Assembly (NCBI GenBank): GCA_029550685.1
Contig: JAKPGY010000163.1
Span: 1 to 40,187, forward strand
Direction: 5' to 3'
DNA from: Bacillota bacterium
GTDB lineage: Bacteria > Bacillota > Syntrophomonadia > Syntrophomonadales > Syntrophomonadaceae
Length of the DNA stretch: 40,187 nucleotides
In this document: positions 30,889 to 39,710 of the stretch, in pieces
How positions within the stretch are numbered: position 1 is the stretch's first letter
Layout of the letters: each line of letters begins with the position of its first letter
The notes under the pieces: generated by a model
What the model saw: the letters and a program-made list of their open reading frames with translations, nothing else
Told to the model about the DNA's origin: nothing
Databases searched by the model: none
Program-made: the position numbers and the translations under genes

Positions 30889-33800
30889 TTGAATATGAAT
30901 AAACCTAATACATATAGCGGATCGTTTGTTCACCTGCATAATCACACTGAATACAGCTTGCTGGACGGAGCCTGCCGCATCAAAGAATTGATATCCCGGG
31001 CCAAAGAATTGGACATGCCAGCCCTGGCCATTACCGATCATGGCGTATTGTATGGTGCCATAGATTTTTACCGGGAGGCAAAGAAACAGGGGATTAAACC
31101 TATTATAGGCTGCGAAGTATATGTAGCACCGCGCAGTAGGCTGGATCGTGAAGTGCACATTGACGATAACCTGCAGCACATGGTTTTGCTTTGTGAGAAT
31201 GAAACCGGCTATCGCAACCTGACCCAAATGGTCAGCCGGGCTTTTTTGGAAGGATTTTACTATAAGCCCCGGGTTGACCGGGAACTATTGAGCCAGTATC
31301 ATGAAGGCCTTATCGCGTTGTCGGGGTGTGTGGCTGGCGAAATTCCCCAGCTTATTTTAGCTGGACGAATCGAGGAAGCTGAACAAGCTGCTTGCTATTA
31401 CCGGGATTTATTCGGACCCGGTAATTACTACCTGGAGATACAGGATCACGGTATGGCGGAGGAAAAGACGGTATGCCAGGCGCTTTTCGCTTTGAGTGCC
31501 AAAACCGGCATACCTTTGGTAGCCACCAATGACTTGCATTATGTGAAACGTGAAGATGCACCGGTGCATGATGTACTGCTCTGTATTCAGACCGGTACCG
31601 TAATTAATGATGAACAGCGCATGCGTTTCCCCGGCAGCGAGTTTTACTTAAAGACGGCTGAGGAAATGGCGGTTCTGTTTCTCGATCATCCTGAAGCACT
31701 GCACAACACTTTGGAAATAGCCCAACGCTGTCAAGTGGATTTTGAATTTGGCCATTTTTACCTGCCACCCTTCAGCCTGCCCGATGGCTACACAGCCGAG
31801 ACTTACCTGGACGAACTGGTAAGGGCCCGTTTTGCAGAGCGCTATCCTCATCCCGAAGATCATATAGTACAGCGCCTCAATTATGAACTGCAGACCATTA
31901 AACAGATGGGTTTTGCCGGATACTTTCTCATCGTTCAGGATCTGGTCAACTGGTCGCGGGCTCATGGGGTACCGGTAGGGCCTGGACGGGGTTCGGCAGC
32001 CGGCAGCTTGGTTTCCTATGTACTGGGTATTACTACTCTGGATCCGCTGGCTTACGGTCTGCTCTTTGAGCGCTTCTTAAATCCGGAGCGAGTGAGTATG
32101 CCGGATATTGATATTGATTTCTGCTTCGAAAAGCGTGACCGGGTTATTGAATATATAATTGACAAGTATGGCGCCGACCGGGTTGCTCAGATCATAACCT
32201 TCGGTACCATGGCTGCCCGGGCGGCTATCCGTGATGTAGGCCGGGTACTGGATGTTCCCTACGGAGAAGTGGACCGTATTGCCAAGATGGTTCCGGCTGA
32301 ACTGGGGGTGACTATTGATAGGGCGTTAGAGATATCTCCCGAATTGATACAGGCCTACCAAAATGATTACAACACCCGCCGTATTATTGATTTTGCCCGG
32401 GCTATAGAGGGTATGCCCCGCCATGCCTCTATCCATGCTGCAGGAGTGGTAATCGGGCCGGAACCCTTGCAGAAACTGCTTCCCTTGCAGAGGACCGCAG
32501 AAGGCAATGTGGTCACCCAGTTTACCAAGGAAACTGTTGAAGATATCGGGTTGTTAAAAATGGACATCCTGGGGCTGCGCACTCTGACGGTCATCAGCAG
32601 GACCGTTGAGATAATTGAGAAAACCCGCGGCATAGTTGTGGATATTGATAATCTTCCTCTGGATGATGAAGCCACCTATAAACTGCTGTCCGAAGGCAAT
32701 ACTATTGGTGTGTTCCAGTTGGAAAGTGACGGCATGCGCCGCATTTTGTGTGAAATAAAGCCTAACCGTTTTGAAGACATTGTCGCTGTGAACGCCCTGT
32801 ACCGTCCCGGACCCCTGGGCAGCGGTATGGTAGAGGACTTCATAAACCGTAAACATGGACGCCAGCCCATTATTTATCCGACTCCCCGCCTGGAGCCAAT
32901 TCTTAAGGAGACCTATGGGGTTATTCTCTACCAGGAGCAGGTCATGCAGATAGCCAGCGAACTGGCAGATTTCACTATGGGGGAAGCAGATGTACTCCGG
33001 CGGGCGATGGGTAAGAAAAAGCCGGAAGAGCTGGCGGCGCAGCGGGATAAATTTGTAGCCGGCGCAGCCCATAATGGTATTGACGAGGCTACCGCAGCTC
33101 ACCTGTTTGACCTGATGGAGAGCTTTGCCGGATATGGGTTCAATAAAAGCCATGCAGCGGCCTACGCTTTGATTTCCTATCAAACCGCTTATCTTAAGGC
33201 CCATTATCCGGTGGAATTCATGTGTGCCTTCTTAAGCAGTGTTATCGAACATCAGGATAAAGTGGTTTTTTATATCAAGGAATGCCAGAGGCTGGGCATA
33301 CCCATTTTGCCGCCTGATATTAACGAAAGCTTCGAGAATTTTACAGCAGCAAAGGAAGGAATCCGCTTCGGCCTGGGAGCTATTAAAAATGTGGGCCAGA
33401 GTGCAGTGCGTACCATAGTTCAGGCTCGTAAAGATGGTAAATTCACTTCCTTGTTTGATTTTTGCTGCCGGGTAGATACTACCCAAATTAATAAGCGTAT
33501 CTTGGAAAACCTAATAGTAGCCGGATGTTTTGATTCTTTGGGTATAACCCGCAAACAAGCCCTATCTATAATGGAACAATGCGTGGATCTGGCTGCTCAA
33601 ATACATCGTTCCCAGGAAAGCCAGCAGGTTTCTCTGTTCGGGGATACCATGAGCCTGGTGGAGGAGCCGGTTATACGCATTAAAGGGGAGATCCCGCGTA
33701 AGGAGCTGTTAGCCCGGGAAAAGGAAGTACTGGGGTTTTATGTATCTGAGAATCCATTGGATCAGTACCGTGATCTGCTGCCTTTTTTAACTACCCACCT

Positions 33801-34305
33801 GATAGCTGATTTGGGAGCCCGGGAAGAGGAAACCTATGTGCGCTTGGCCGGTCTAATGTTAAATTTGCAGCGCCGGGTGAGCAAAAAAGGGGAGAGTTAT
33901 GCCAGGTTTTACCTGGAGGACCAAAGCGGCCGTATGGAAATGATGGTATTCCCGTCAGCTTATCGCAACAATGTACAATTGCTGCAGGATGATCAGCCGG
34001 TGATAGTGGAAGGTTATTATGATATGCGAGATGAAGAGCCCAAGCTGGCGGTCAGACGTATTTTCCCTCTGCCCCAGGAACTGTCCCAGCTGCATGTGCG
34101 CATTGCTGATGAAGAGGGGGATGGTGAGGACCGCAATAAACTGCTGCAGATCTTAACCCGTTTCCCCGGGCCGCTGGATGTTATAATATATCGTCCGGGA
34201 AGAAAGCCACTGTTATTAAGCGAACGCTGGCGTATTAAGCCTGATTTGGCTCTGAAGCAGGAATTAATCGGCCTTTATGGGAAAAATAATGTATGGTTTC
34301 ATTAG
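30889..34305 (+). CDS. dnaE: DNA polymerase III alpha subunit (DnaE type)
   Basis: An 1138-residue replicative polymerase. The N-terminal PHP domain has intact metal motifs: HLHNHTEYSLLDG near residue 15, then AITDHG, GCEVYV and TNDLHYV. The polymerase palm carries PDIDIDF (D406, D408, D410), followed by the fingers, the FNKSHAAAYA motif, tandem helix-hairpin-helix and a C-terminal OB fold (VRLAGLMLNLQRRVSKKG). This is the DnaE1/DnaE3 order, not PolC (no exonuclease insert). Start: TTG 30889 has AAGGAG 7 nt upstream; ATG 30895, two codons later, has only a weak site, so I keep TTG with some doubt. The gene begins the probable dnaE-mtrB-pfkA-pyk operon. Confidence 0.95.
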   Translation: MNMNKPNTYSGSFVHLHNHTEYSLLDGACRIKELISRAKELDMPALAITDHGVLYGAIDFYREAKKQGIKPIIGCEVYVAPRSRLDREVHIDDNLQHMVLLCENETGYRNLTQMVSRAFLEGFYYKPRVDRELLSQYHEGLIALSGCVAGEIPQLILAGRIEEAEQAACYYRDLFGPGNYYLEIQDHGMAEEKTVCQALFALSAKTGIPLVATNDLHYVKREDAPVHDVLLCIQTGTVINDEQRMRFPGSEFYLKTAEEMAVLFLDHPEALHNTLEIAQRCQVDFEFGHFYLPPFSLPDGYTAETYLDELVRARFAERYPHPEDHIVQRLNYELQTIKQMGFAGYFLIVQDLVNWSRAHGVPVGPGRGSAAGSLVSYVLGITTLDPLAYGLLFERFLNPERVSMPDIDIDFCFEKRDRVIEYIIDKYGADRVAQIITFGTMAARAAIRDVGRVLDVPYGEVDRIAKMVPAELGVTIDRALEISPELIQAYQNDYNTRRIIDFARAIEGMPRHASIHAAGVVIGPEPLQKLLPLQRTAEGNVVTQFTKETVEDIGLLKMDILGLRTLTVISRTVEIIEKTRGIVVDIDNLPLDDEATYKLLSEGNTIGVFQLESDGMRRILCEIKPNRFEDIVAVNALYRPGPLGSGMVEDFINRKHGRQPIIYPTPRLEPILKETYGVILYQEQVMQIASELADFTMGEADVLRRAMGKKKPEELAAQRDKFVAGAAHNGIDEATAAHLFDLMESFAGYGFNKSHAAAYALISYQTAYLKAHYPVEFMCAFLSSVIEHQDKVVFYIKECQRLGIPILPPDINESFENFTAAKEGIRFGLGAIKNVGQSAVRTIVQARKDGKFTSLFDFCCRVDTTQINKRILENLIVAGCFDSLGITRKQALSIMEQCVDLAAQIHRSQESQQVSLFGDTMSLVEEPVIRIKGEIPRKELLAREKEVLGFYVSENPLDQYRDLLPFLTTHLIADLGAREEETYVRLAGLMLNLQRRVSKKGESYARFYLEDQSGRMEMMVFPSAYRNNVQLLQDDQPVIVEGYYDMRDEEPKLAVRRIFPLPQELSQLHVRIADEEGDGEDRNKLLQILTRFPGPLDVIIYRPGRKPLLLSERWRIKPDLALKQELIGLYGKNNVWFH

Positions 34306-34338
34306 CAACACCGGCAGTATTACTTAGGAGGTGGGTGC

Positions 34339-34587
34339 ATGAACAATAACTACATGGGAGAAGACTATATTATCATCAAGGCTTTGGAAAACGGCGTAAC
34401 CATTATAGGACTTACCCGAGGGAAAGACACCAAGTTTCACCACACGGAAAAGTTGGATAAGGGTGAAGTCATGATACTCCAGTTTACTGAACATACTTCG
34501 GCGATGAAGATACGCGGCCATGCCGAAATAATCAGCCGTTATGGTACCGTAACCAGCGAACACACGTCAGGATCACGCAATAGCTAA
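34339..34587 (+). CDS. mtrB: trp RNA-binding attenuation protein (TRAP)
   Basis: An 82-residue protein that, from family knowledge, forms an 11-subunit ring. With tryptophan bound it wraps (G/U)AG-repeat RNA to stop transcription or translation of trp genes. The sequence matches Bacillus MtrB almost throughout: [41 protein letters not shown]. The RNA-binding residues equivalent to K37, K56 and R58 are present as K38, K57 and R59, and the Trp-pocket Thr/Gln positions (T26, T31, Q48, T50) are kept. AGGAGG lies before the ATG. The place is unusual: between dnaE and pfkA rather than beside folE as in Bacillus. Targets are not in the window. Confidence 0.95.
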   Translation: MNNNYMGEDYIIIKALENGVTIIGLTRGKDTKFHHTEKLDKGEVMILQFTEHTSAMKIRGHAEIISRYGTVTSEHTSGSRNS

Positions 34588-34590
34588 TCC

Positions 34591-34636
34591 ACACCGGGCA
34601 ACCTTCTACGGCTGCTTCCGGTGTAAGGGGGTAGCC
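34591..34636 (+). promoter_or_regulatory. Leader of pfkA with alternative hairpins
   Basis: ACACCGG (34591-34597) pairs with CCGGTGT (34618-34624). CGGCT (34609-34613), inside that loop, can instead pair with AGCCG (34632-34636), enclosing the AAGGGGG ribosome site of pfkA (34625-34631). The two foldings exclude each other, so translation of pfkA might be switched. No T-run follows. Confidence 0.4.
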
Positions 34637-34640
34637 GCAT

Positions 34641-35597
34641 ATGAAACGAATTGCTGTATTAACCAGTGGGGGAGACGCACCGGGTATGAATGCCGCCATT
34701 CGTGCGGTAGTACGCTCAGCTATCTACAATCAAATGGAAGTATTCGGTGTAATGCAGGGTTTCGAAGGACTGATTGAAGGTCAGATTAAGCCAATGAGCT
34801 TGGGGTCAGTTGCCGATATTATTCATAGGGGCGGCACCATCCTGCAGACCTCCCGTTCCAGCCGGTTTATGACTGAACCAGGACGCAGAGAGGCTTTAGA
34901 GCAACTGGAGAGACGAGGAATCACTGGATTGGTTGTGCTGGGTGGCAATGGCAGCCTGCGTGGTGCTTGGGAGTTCTCCAAACTGGGTACTAAGGTAGTT
35001 GGGATTCCCGCGACTATAGATAACGATATTGTCTATACCCGTTCTATTGGTTTTGATACCGCAGTAAATACAGCTCTGGATGCCATCAATCACATACGTG
35101 ACACTGCCACCAGTCATGGACGGGTTTTCATTATAGAAGTTATGGGTCATAACTGTGGAGAAATAGCCCTGGCTGCCGGAGTAGCCGGAGGAGCCGAATC
35201 CATTTTAATTCCGGAAATTGAAGTGGATTTTGACCAGATAGTTAACAAAATAAACCAGGGAACCGCCCGTGGAAAACTGCACAGTATCATTATTGTTGCT
35301 GAAGGAGTCTATCCGGTTCTGGAACTAAAAGAAAGAATTGAGGAAGCTACTGGGCAGGATACCCGGGTCACCATTCTCGGTCACATCCAACGGGGAGGAA
35401 CTCCCACCGCTGCCGACCGTATCCTGGGTTCTTGCATGGGCAAAGCAGCGGTTGATGCCCTGGTTAGCGGCAAAGGCAATGTTATGATTGCCAGCCGCGA
35501 AGGAGGAGTGCATTCCATACCCCTCCAGGAGGTTATTAAGGGCAGGAAAACCCCCGAGTTAGGCATGTTTGATTTGGCTCGGGTTTTATCTATATAA
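34641..35597 (+). CDS. pfkA: 6-phosphofructokinase with unusual active-site residues
   Basis: A 318-residue enzyme of the ATP-dependent PFK family, which phosphorylates fructose 6-phosphate. Typical parts are MKRIAVLTSGGDAPGMNAAIRA, the catalytic TIDND motif (PATIDNDI), MGHNCGEIALAAG, and LGHIQRGGTPTAADR near the F6P site. Two changes stand out. GGDGS reads GGNGS, with Asn at 103 in place of the Mg-binding Asp103 known from E. coli. The usual MGR reads MGH (His 170). Gly104 supports ATP rather than PPi as donor. Activity could be altered or regulatory. AAGGGGG precedes the ATG, and pyk follows after 14 bp. Confidence 0.93.
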   Translation: MKRIAVLTSGGDAPGMNAAIRAVVRSAIYNQMEVFGVMQGFEGLIEGQIKPMSLGSVADIIHRGGTILQTSRSSRFMTEPGRREALEQLERRGITGLVVLGGNGSLRGAWEFSKLGTKVVGIPATIDNDIVYTRSIGFDTAVNTALDAINHIRDTATSHGRVFIIEVMGHNCGEIALAAGVAGGAESILIPEIEVDFDQIVNKINQGTARGKLHSIIIVAEGVYPVLELKERIEEATGQDTRVTILGHIQRGGTPTAADRILGSCMGKAAVDALVSGKGNVMIASREGGVHSIPLQEVIKGRKTPELGMFDLARVLSI

Positions 35598-35611
35598 CGG
35601 GAGGTAACAAT

Positions 35612-37360
35612 TTGCGCAGGACCAAAATAATCGCTACCATTGGACCGGCCAGTGAAGGAGTAGAAACTATAAAAAAGATGTTAGAGGCCGGGATGAATGT
35701 GGCCCGTCTCAATTTTTCCCATGGAACCCACGAAGAGCATCGTTACCGTATTGAGAACTTGCGCCAGGGCTCCCGGGAATCCGGAAAACTGCTGGCAATT
35801 ATGCTGGATACCAAAGGCCCGGAAATTCGAACTGGCCGCTTGGCAGGTGGACCCGTTAAATTGGAAGCTGGTCAGCGTTTTGTGCTGACCAGCCGGGAGG
35901 TACCGGGTAATAACCAGGAGGTTCAGGTAAGCTATGCCTCCCTGCCCCAGGAGGTCACACCCGGAACCATCATTCTGCTGGCCGATGGGTTAATAAGTCT
36001 CAAGGTAATGGAGACCACTTCCACCGATATTGTCTGTCAGGTGGTAAATGGCGGGGAATTAGGGGAAAGAAAAGGTATTAACGTTCCCGGAGTACGCATT
36101 AATATGCCCTTTATGAATGATAAGGACCGGGAAGATATTTTATTTGGGATTAACATGGGAGTTGATTATATAGCTGCCTCCTTTGTACGCACCGCCGAAG
36201 ATGTTCTGGAAATCAGACGTATTTTGGAGCAGGAGGGTGCCGATATTGATATAATTGCCAAAATTGAAAGCCAGGAGGGTGTTAATAACCTGGATGACAT
36301 AATACAGGTTGTGGATGGAGTAATGGTAGCCCGGGGTGATCTAGGAGTAGAAATTCCCGCTGAAGAAGTGCCCCTGGTGCAAAAGATGCTGGTTGAAAAA
36401 TGTACAAATGCCGGTAAACCAGTCATTATAGCTACCCAGATGCTGGACTCGATGATAAATAATCCCCGTCCGACCCGAGCTGAGGTATCTGATGTGGCCA
36501 ATGCCATATTTGACGGGGCCGATGCTATTATGCTGTCGGGTGAAACGGCGGCTGGTAAGTACCCTGTAGAAGTGGTGGAAACTATGGCACGCATAGCCAG
36601 CCGTGCTGAGCAGGCTCTGCCTTATGCCGATATTTTAAGACGCAAGCGTACCCGTGAGAACCTGTCTGTAACAGATGCCATCAGTTACGCTACCTGTGCC
36701 ACTGCTTCCAACCTGGGAGCTTCAGCCATAATAACCGCAACCCGCACCGGGCAGACGGCTAAAATGGTAGCCAAATACCGTCCCCAGGCCAGTATAGTAG
36801 CCGCCACCCCTGATGAGAAGATCGTACAAAAGCTGGCTTTGGTATGGGGGGTCTACCCGGTATTGATTAACGATGTTGAGGGAACCGACGATCTCTTCGA
36901 GGAGTCTATCCGAGCGGCCTTAGAATCTAACTACATCAATAATGGGGATTTAGTGGTTTTAACAGCAGGAGTTCCTACCGGACGATCGGGAGCCACCAAT
37001 CTTATGAAAGTGCACATTGTGGGAGAGATTTTGGTTCAGGGAATGGGAATAGGATCAGAGGTAGCCAAAGGACCAGTTCGCATCATCGATTTCGATGGAG
37101 ATGTCAGCCAAATTCAGCCGGGGGACATTGTGGTCACTCACAGTGCTGACAGCAGCCTGGCACCTTATTTATCAATTATCGGGGCTTTGATTGCGGAAGA
37201 AGGAGGACTCACGTCTAATGCGGCTATAATGGGGTTAAATGCCCGCATTCCGGTTGTTGTGGGTGCAAGAGATGCTGTCAGCAAGCTAAAGGACGGTATG
37301 CTGGTTACTGTTGATACTCCCCGAGGCAGAGTATACCGGGGCTTAGCCCGGGCTTTATAG
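35612..37360 (+). CDS. pyk: Pyruvate kinase with C-terminal PEP-utilizer-like domain
   Basis: A 582-residue enzyme that makes pyruvate and ATP from phosphoenolpyruvate and ADP. It has the N-terminal TKIIATIGPAS, MLDTKGPEIRTG, the catalytic IAKIESQEGV...DGVMVARGDLGVE, and MLDSM...RAEVSDVANA with LSGETAAGKYP. After the allosteric domain (to about 470) comes an extra domain of about 105 residues resembling PEP-utilizer mobile domains, as in Bacillus. In that domain the phospho-His position (SHAA in relatives) reads SNAA, with N536, so phosphate transfer by it is unlikely. The start is TTG with GGGAGGT upstream. It ends the dnaE-mtrB-pfkA-pyk group before a strong terminator. Confidence 0.95.
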   Translation: MRRTKIIATIGPASEGVETIKKMLEAGMNVARLNFSHGTHEEHRYRIENLRQGSRESGKLLAIMLDTKGPEIRTGRLAGGPVKLEAGQRFVLTSREVPGNNQEVQVSYASLPQEVTPGTIILLADGLISLKVMETTSTDIVCQVVNGGELGERKGINVPGVRINMPFMNDKDREDILFGINMGVDYIAASFVRTAEDVLEIRRILEQEGADIDIIAKIESQEGVNNLDDIIQVVDGVMVARGDLGVEIPAEEVPLVQKMLVEKCTNAGKPVIIATQMLDSMINNPRPTRAEVSDVANAIFDGADAIMLSGETAAGKYPVEVVETMARIASRAEQALPYADILRRKRTRENLSVTDAISYATCATASNLGASAIITATRTGQTAKMVAKYRPQASIVAATPDEKIVQKLALVWGVYPVLINDVEGTDDLFEESIRAALESNYINNGDLVVLTAGVPTGRSGATNLMKVHIVGEILVQGMGIGSEVAKGPVRIIDFDGDVSQIQPGDIVVTHSADSSLAPYLSIIGALIAEEGGLTSNAAIMGLNARIPVVVGARDAVSKLKDGMLVTVDTPRGRVYRGLARAL

Positions 37361-37364
37361 GATC

Positions 37365-37404
37365 AAAAAAGGGATTCAGTTTTTCACCGAATCCCTTTTT
37401 TTTT
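37365..37404. terminator. Strong bidirectional rho-independent terminator
   Basis: AAAAAAGGGATTC and GAATCCCTTTTTT form a 13-bp stem around an 11-nt loop, with a T-run on the plus strand (10 T) and, by symmetry, on the minus strand. It serves pyk from the left and the convergent crotonase gene from the right. Confidence 0.95.
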
Positions 37405-37414
37405 GTCGTTCTAT

Positions 37415-37502
37415 CCTGTTAAGCAGCGCCTGCAATGATCGTGTAAACCTGCGGGAGCGAACCGCAGGGGAGTGGTACCATCACATTCACGCTGATAACA
37501 GG
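37415..37502. repeat. Nested inverted repeats in the pyk/crotonase convergent gap
   Basis: CCTGTT (37415-37420) pairs with AACAGG (37497-37502) and CAGCG (37424-37428) with CGCTG (37490-37494). Inside lies a perfect 7-bp hairpin CCTGCGG/CCGCAGG (37448-37468), and TGGTACCA (about 37472-37479) is self-complementary. It sits 10 nt from the terminator and 20 nt from the crotonase stop. Its role is unknown. Confidence 0.45.
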
Positions 37503-37522
37503 TTAACAAGCGATTCTCCTGT

Positions 37523-38320
37523 TTACCGGCCTTTAAAATCAGCCTTACGGTTTTCCAGGAAAGCTGCCATGCCTTCTTTTTGATCCTCAGATGAGAACAG
37601 CATGGACCAAGCGATCTGCTCAGCACGGCAACCTGATTTAATGTCCATATTCATGGAGTTGTTTATAGCATTCTTGGCTTCTCTCAGTGCCAGCGGAGAC
37701 TTCTTGCAAAGCTTCTTCGCATATTTCAGAGCGTTATCCATTACTTCTTCAGCAGGAACAACTTTATTCACCAGACCAACCCGGTAAGCGGTAGCAGCAT
37801 CAAAGAATTCGCCGGAGAAAATATATTCCTTGGCTACGCAGAGCGAAGCATTACGCGGGAAACGCTGGGTTCCACCGGCACCCGGGAATATACCTATATT
37901 AATTTCCGGGAATCCAAAAGTAGCATTGTCTGCTGCGATGCGGACATCGCAGGCCAGAACCATTTCCAAACCGCCGCCCAGAGCTAATCCGTTAACAGCC
38001 GCTATGGTTGGTTTGTGGTTATCTTCGATCATAAATAATGTTTTATGAACCTTGTCCAGGAAATCGCGTGCTTCAAAGGCATTGTATTTATTGACTAATT
38101 TGATGTCTGCCCCAGCCGCGAAGGCTTTTTCATTGCCCTTAATAATAATTACACGGATTTCAGGGTCCAGATGAAACCCTTCCAATATTTCATAGGACTC
38201 ATCCAGCAGCTGTAAATTTACAGCGTTAAAGGCTTTGGGCCGGTTAAGCTGTATTATACCTATACCGGGCTCTTCAACACTTACCAGACAAGTTTCATAT
38301 TGCTTATCTCTATAAGACAT
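37523..38320 (-). CDS. Enoyl-CoA hydratase (crotonase)
   Basis: A 265-residue classical crotonase that hydrates crotonyl-CoA to 3-hydroxybutyryl-CoA (reversible). Both catalytic glutamates are present: E119 in GGGLEM and E139 in FPEINIG. The oxyanion-hole segment is FAAGADIK and the PGAGGTQR motif follows. The length is typical. I chose ATG 38320, preceded by AAAGGGGG; the open frame extends 11 codons further with no ribosome site. It follows the 3-hydroxybutyryl-CoA dehydrogenase gene by 38 bp on the same strand, so the two beta-oxidation steps are probably cotranscribed. Confidence 0.95.
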   Translation of the reverse strand: MSYRDKQYETCLVSVEEPGIGIIQLNRPKAFNAVNLQLLDESYEILEGFHLDPEIRVIIIKGNEKAFAAGADIKLVNKYNAFEARDFLDKVHKTLFMIEDNHKPTIAAVNGLALGGGLEMVLACDVRIAADNATFGFPEINIGIFPGAGGTQRFPRNASLCVAKEYIFSGEFFDAATAYRVGLVNKVVPAEEVMDNALKYAKKLCKKSPLALREAKNAINNSMNMDIKSGCRAEQIAWSMLFSSEDQKEGMAAFLENRKADFKGR

Positions 38321-38358
38321 TCCTATCCCCCTTTGCTCTACTAAACACAGCAATAATA

Positions 38359-39216
38359 TTATTTATTGCTGTAATCGTAGAAGCCTCTGCCGGTCTTTCT
38401 GCCTAACCAGCCAGCTCTTACCATTTGTTTCAGGATGCCAGCCGGACGATATTTGGGATCTCCGGTTTCTCTAAAGAGAACGTTGCAGACTTCCAGAGCA
38501 ATATCAAGTCCAACCATGTCACACAGAGTGAAGGGGCCCATCGGCCATCCAGCACCCAGCTTCATGGCTTTGTCGATGTCTTCAGCAGTAGCTAAACCTT
38601 CCATAAGTATGAATGCAGCTTCGTTCATTCCAGGAACCAGAATGCGGTTGACAACGAAGCCAGGTCCTTCTTTTACTTTTATGGGTTTCTTGCCAATAGC
38701 TTTGGAAAGTTCCATAACTGCTTGCACGGTTTCTTCAGAAGTCTGAAGAGCGGGGATTACTTCGATCAGAGCCATTACCATGGCTGGATTGAAGAAATGC
38801 ATTCCTACTACCTTGGAAGGATCAGGATAGGTAGCAGCAATCTCAGTGATAGGTAGAGAGGAAGTGTTGGTGGCAACAATTACTTCCGGTCTAAGAATCT
38901 TACCCAAATCAGCATATACTTGCTTTTTAATATCTATGTTTTCTACGACAGACTCAATGACAAAGTCCACATCTGCCAGGTCTTTCATATCGGCTGTACC
39001 AGTGATGTTACCGGTAACAAAATCTTTGGCTCCTGCAGGGGCCTGTCCTTTTTCTTCGGCTTTGGCCAAGCCTTTACCGATCCGGGCGATTGTTTTTTCC
39101 ACAATTTCCATTTTAATGTCATATAATACGACTTTCTTACCTGCAGCAGCAACTGCCCAGGCGATACCCATTCCCATAGTACCTGCACCCAAAACGGCAA
39201 CTTTGTTAATTTCCAT
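38359..39216 (-). CDS. hbd: 3-hydroxybutyryl-CoA dehydrogenase
   Basis: A 285-residue NAD(P)-dependent enzyme interconverting 3-hydroxybutyryl-CoA and acetoacetyl-CoA. The Rossmann motif is [18 protein letters not shown] (9-26) with the acidic D33 ending the second strand (VVLYDI). The catalytic His140 lies in [16 protein letters not shown], and [14 protein letters not shown] marks the C-terminal domain. The length fits the short, single-function family. AAGGGGG lies 9 nt before the ATG. It is the first gene of a two-gene unit with the crotonase, consistent with butyrate metabolism. The direction of flow (oxidation or synthesis) cannot be read from the sequence. Confidence 0.96.
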   Translation of the reverse strand: MEINKVAVLGAGTMGMGIAWAVAAAGKKVVLYDIKMEIVEKTIARIGKGLAKAEEKGQAPAGAKDFVTGNITGTADMKDLADVDFVIESVVENIDIKKQVYADLGKILRPEVIVATNTSSLPITEIAATYPDPSKVVGMHFFNPAMVMALIEVIPALQTSEETVQAVMELSKAIGKKPIKVKEGPGFVVNRILVPGMNEAAFILMEGLATAEDIDKAMKLGAGWPMGPFTLCDMVGLDIALEVCNVLFRETGDPKYRPAGILKQMVRAGWLGRKTGRGFYDYSNK

Positions 39217-39710
39217 TAAAATGAACCCCCTTAAACAGTATTATTTTTCATGGACCATCCTCAATGTGACAATCACAATCCTCTGTGCCCTTATCACCTC
39301 CCTGGATATCAATACCTCCGTGATAACAAGACGGACAGTATAATACGGAGGACAAATTGGTTTATAAAACTGAACAGGCATAACAACCCAGGAGCCATAT
39401 TTTAGCTCCCGGTTGTATCCTTAAGTCTTATAAAAATCTATCGGATATGCCTGCACAGGTCCAGGTACATACTATTATCTAATATGTCTTATCTTAATAC
39501 GTTGCTTTAACTGATATTCAAAGTTGGTCATAATATATACTACTGTTACCAGGGATAGTAGTCATTAGTAGTAATGTCCATGAAATCATTCGCTTCTATT
39601 AAATATGATAGCATAATAGCTGTGCAAGAATTGACTGAAATTTAGTCCTGTAAATAAAAAAACAGGGTAACTTACCCTGTTTAGTTTACATTATATTGTA
39701 AAATACAATT
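39217..39710. other. Intergenic region upstream of hbd
   Basis: No gene was seen. The region contains a 7-bp inverted repeat CCTCCGT/ACGGAGG (39315-39351) and a compound hairpin ACAACC-GGAGC/GCTCC-GGTTGT (39383-39416). A weak minus-strand promoter candidate for hbd is present: TATTAT at 39345-39340 with TTTATA at 39368-39363, spacing 17. The right half is AT-rich with repeated TAGTAG (39556-39571). The terminator of the next minus-strand gene is at its right end. Confidence 0.45.
39651..39682 (-). terminator. Rho-independent terminator of the rightmost gene
   Basis: AAACAGGGTAA (39660-39670) and TTACCCTGTTT (39672-39682) form a near-perfect stem. On the minus strand it is followed by TTTTTTTATTTA. 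It lies 28 bp after the stop of the gene at 39711-40169. Confidence 0.9.

Noticed and set aside
39556-39571. TAGTAG-tcat-TAGTAG as a TRAP target
   Set aside because: Only four triplets without the 2-3-nt spacers; a TRAP ring needs about nine or more.
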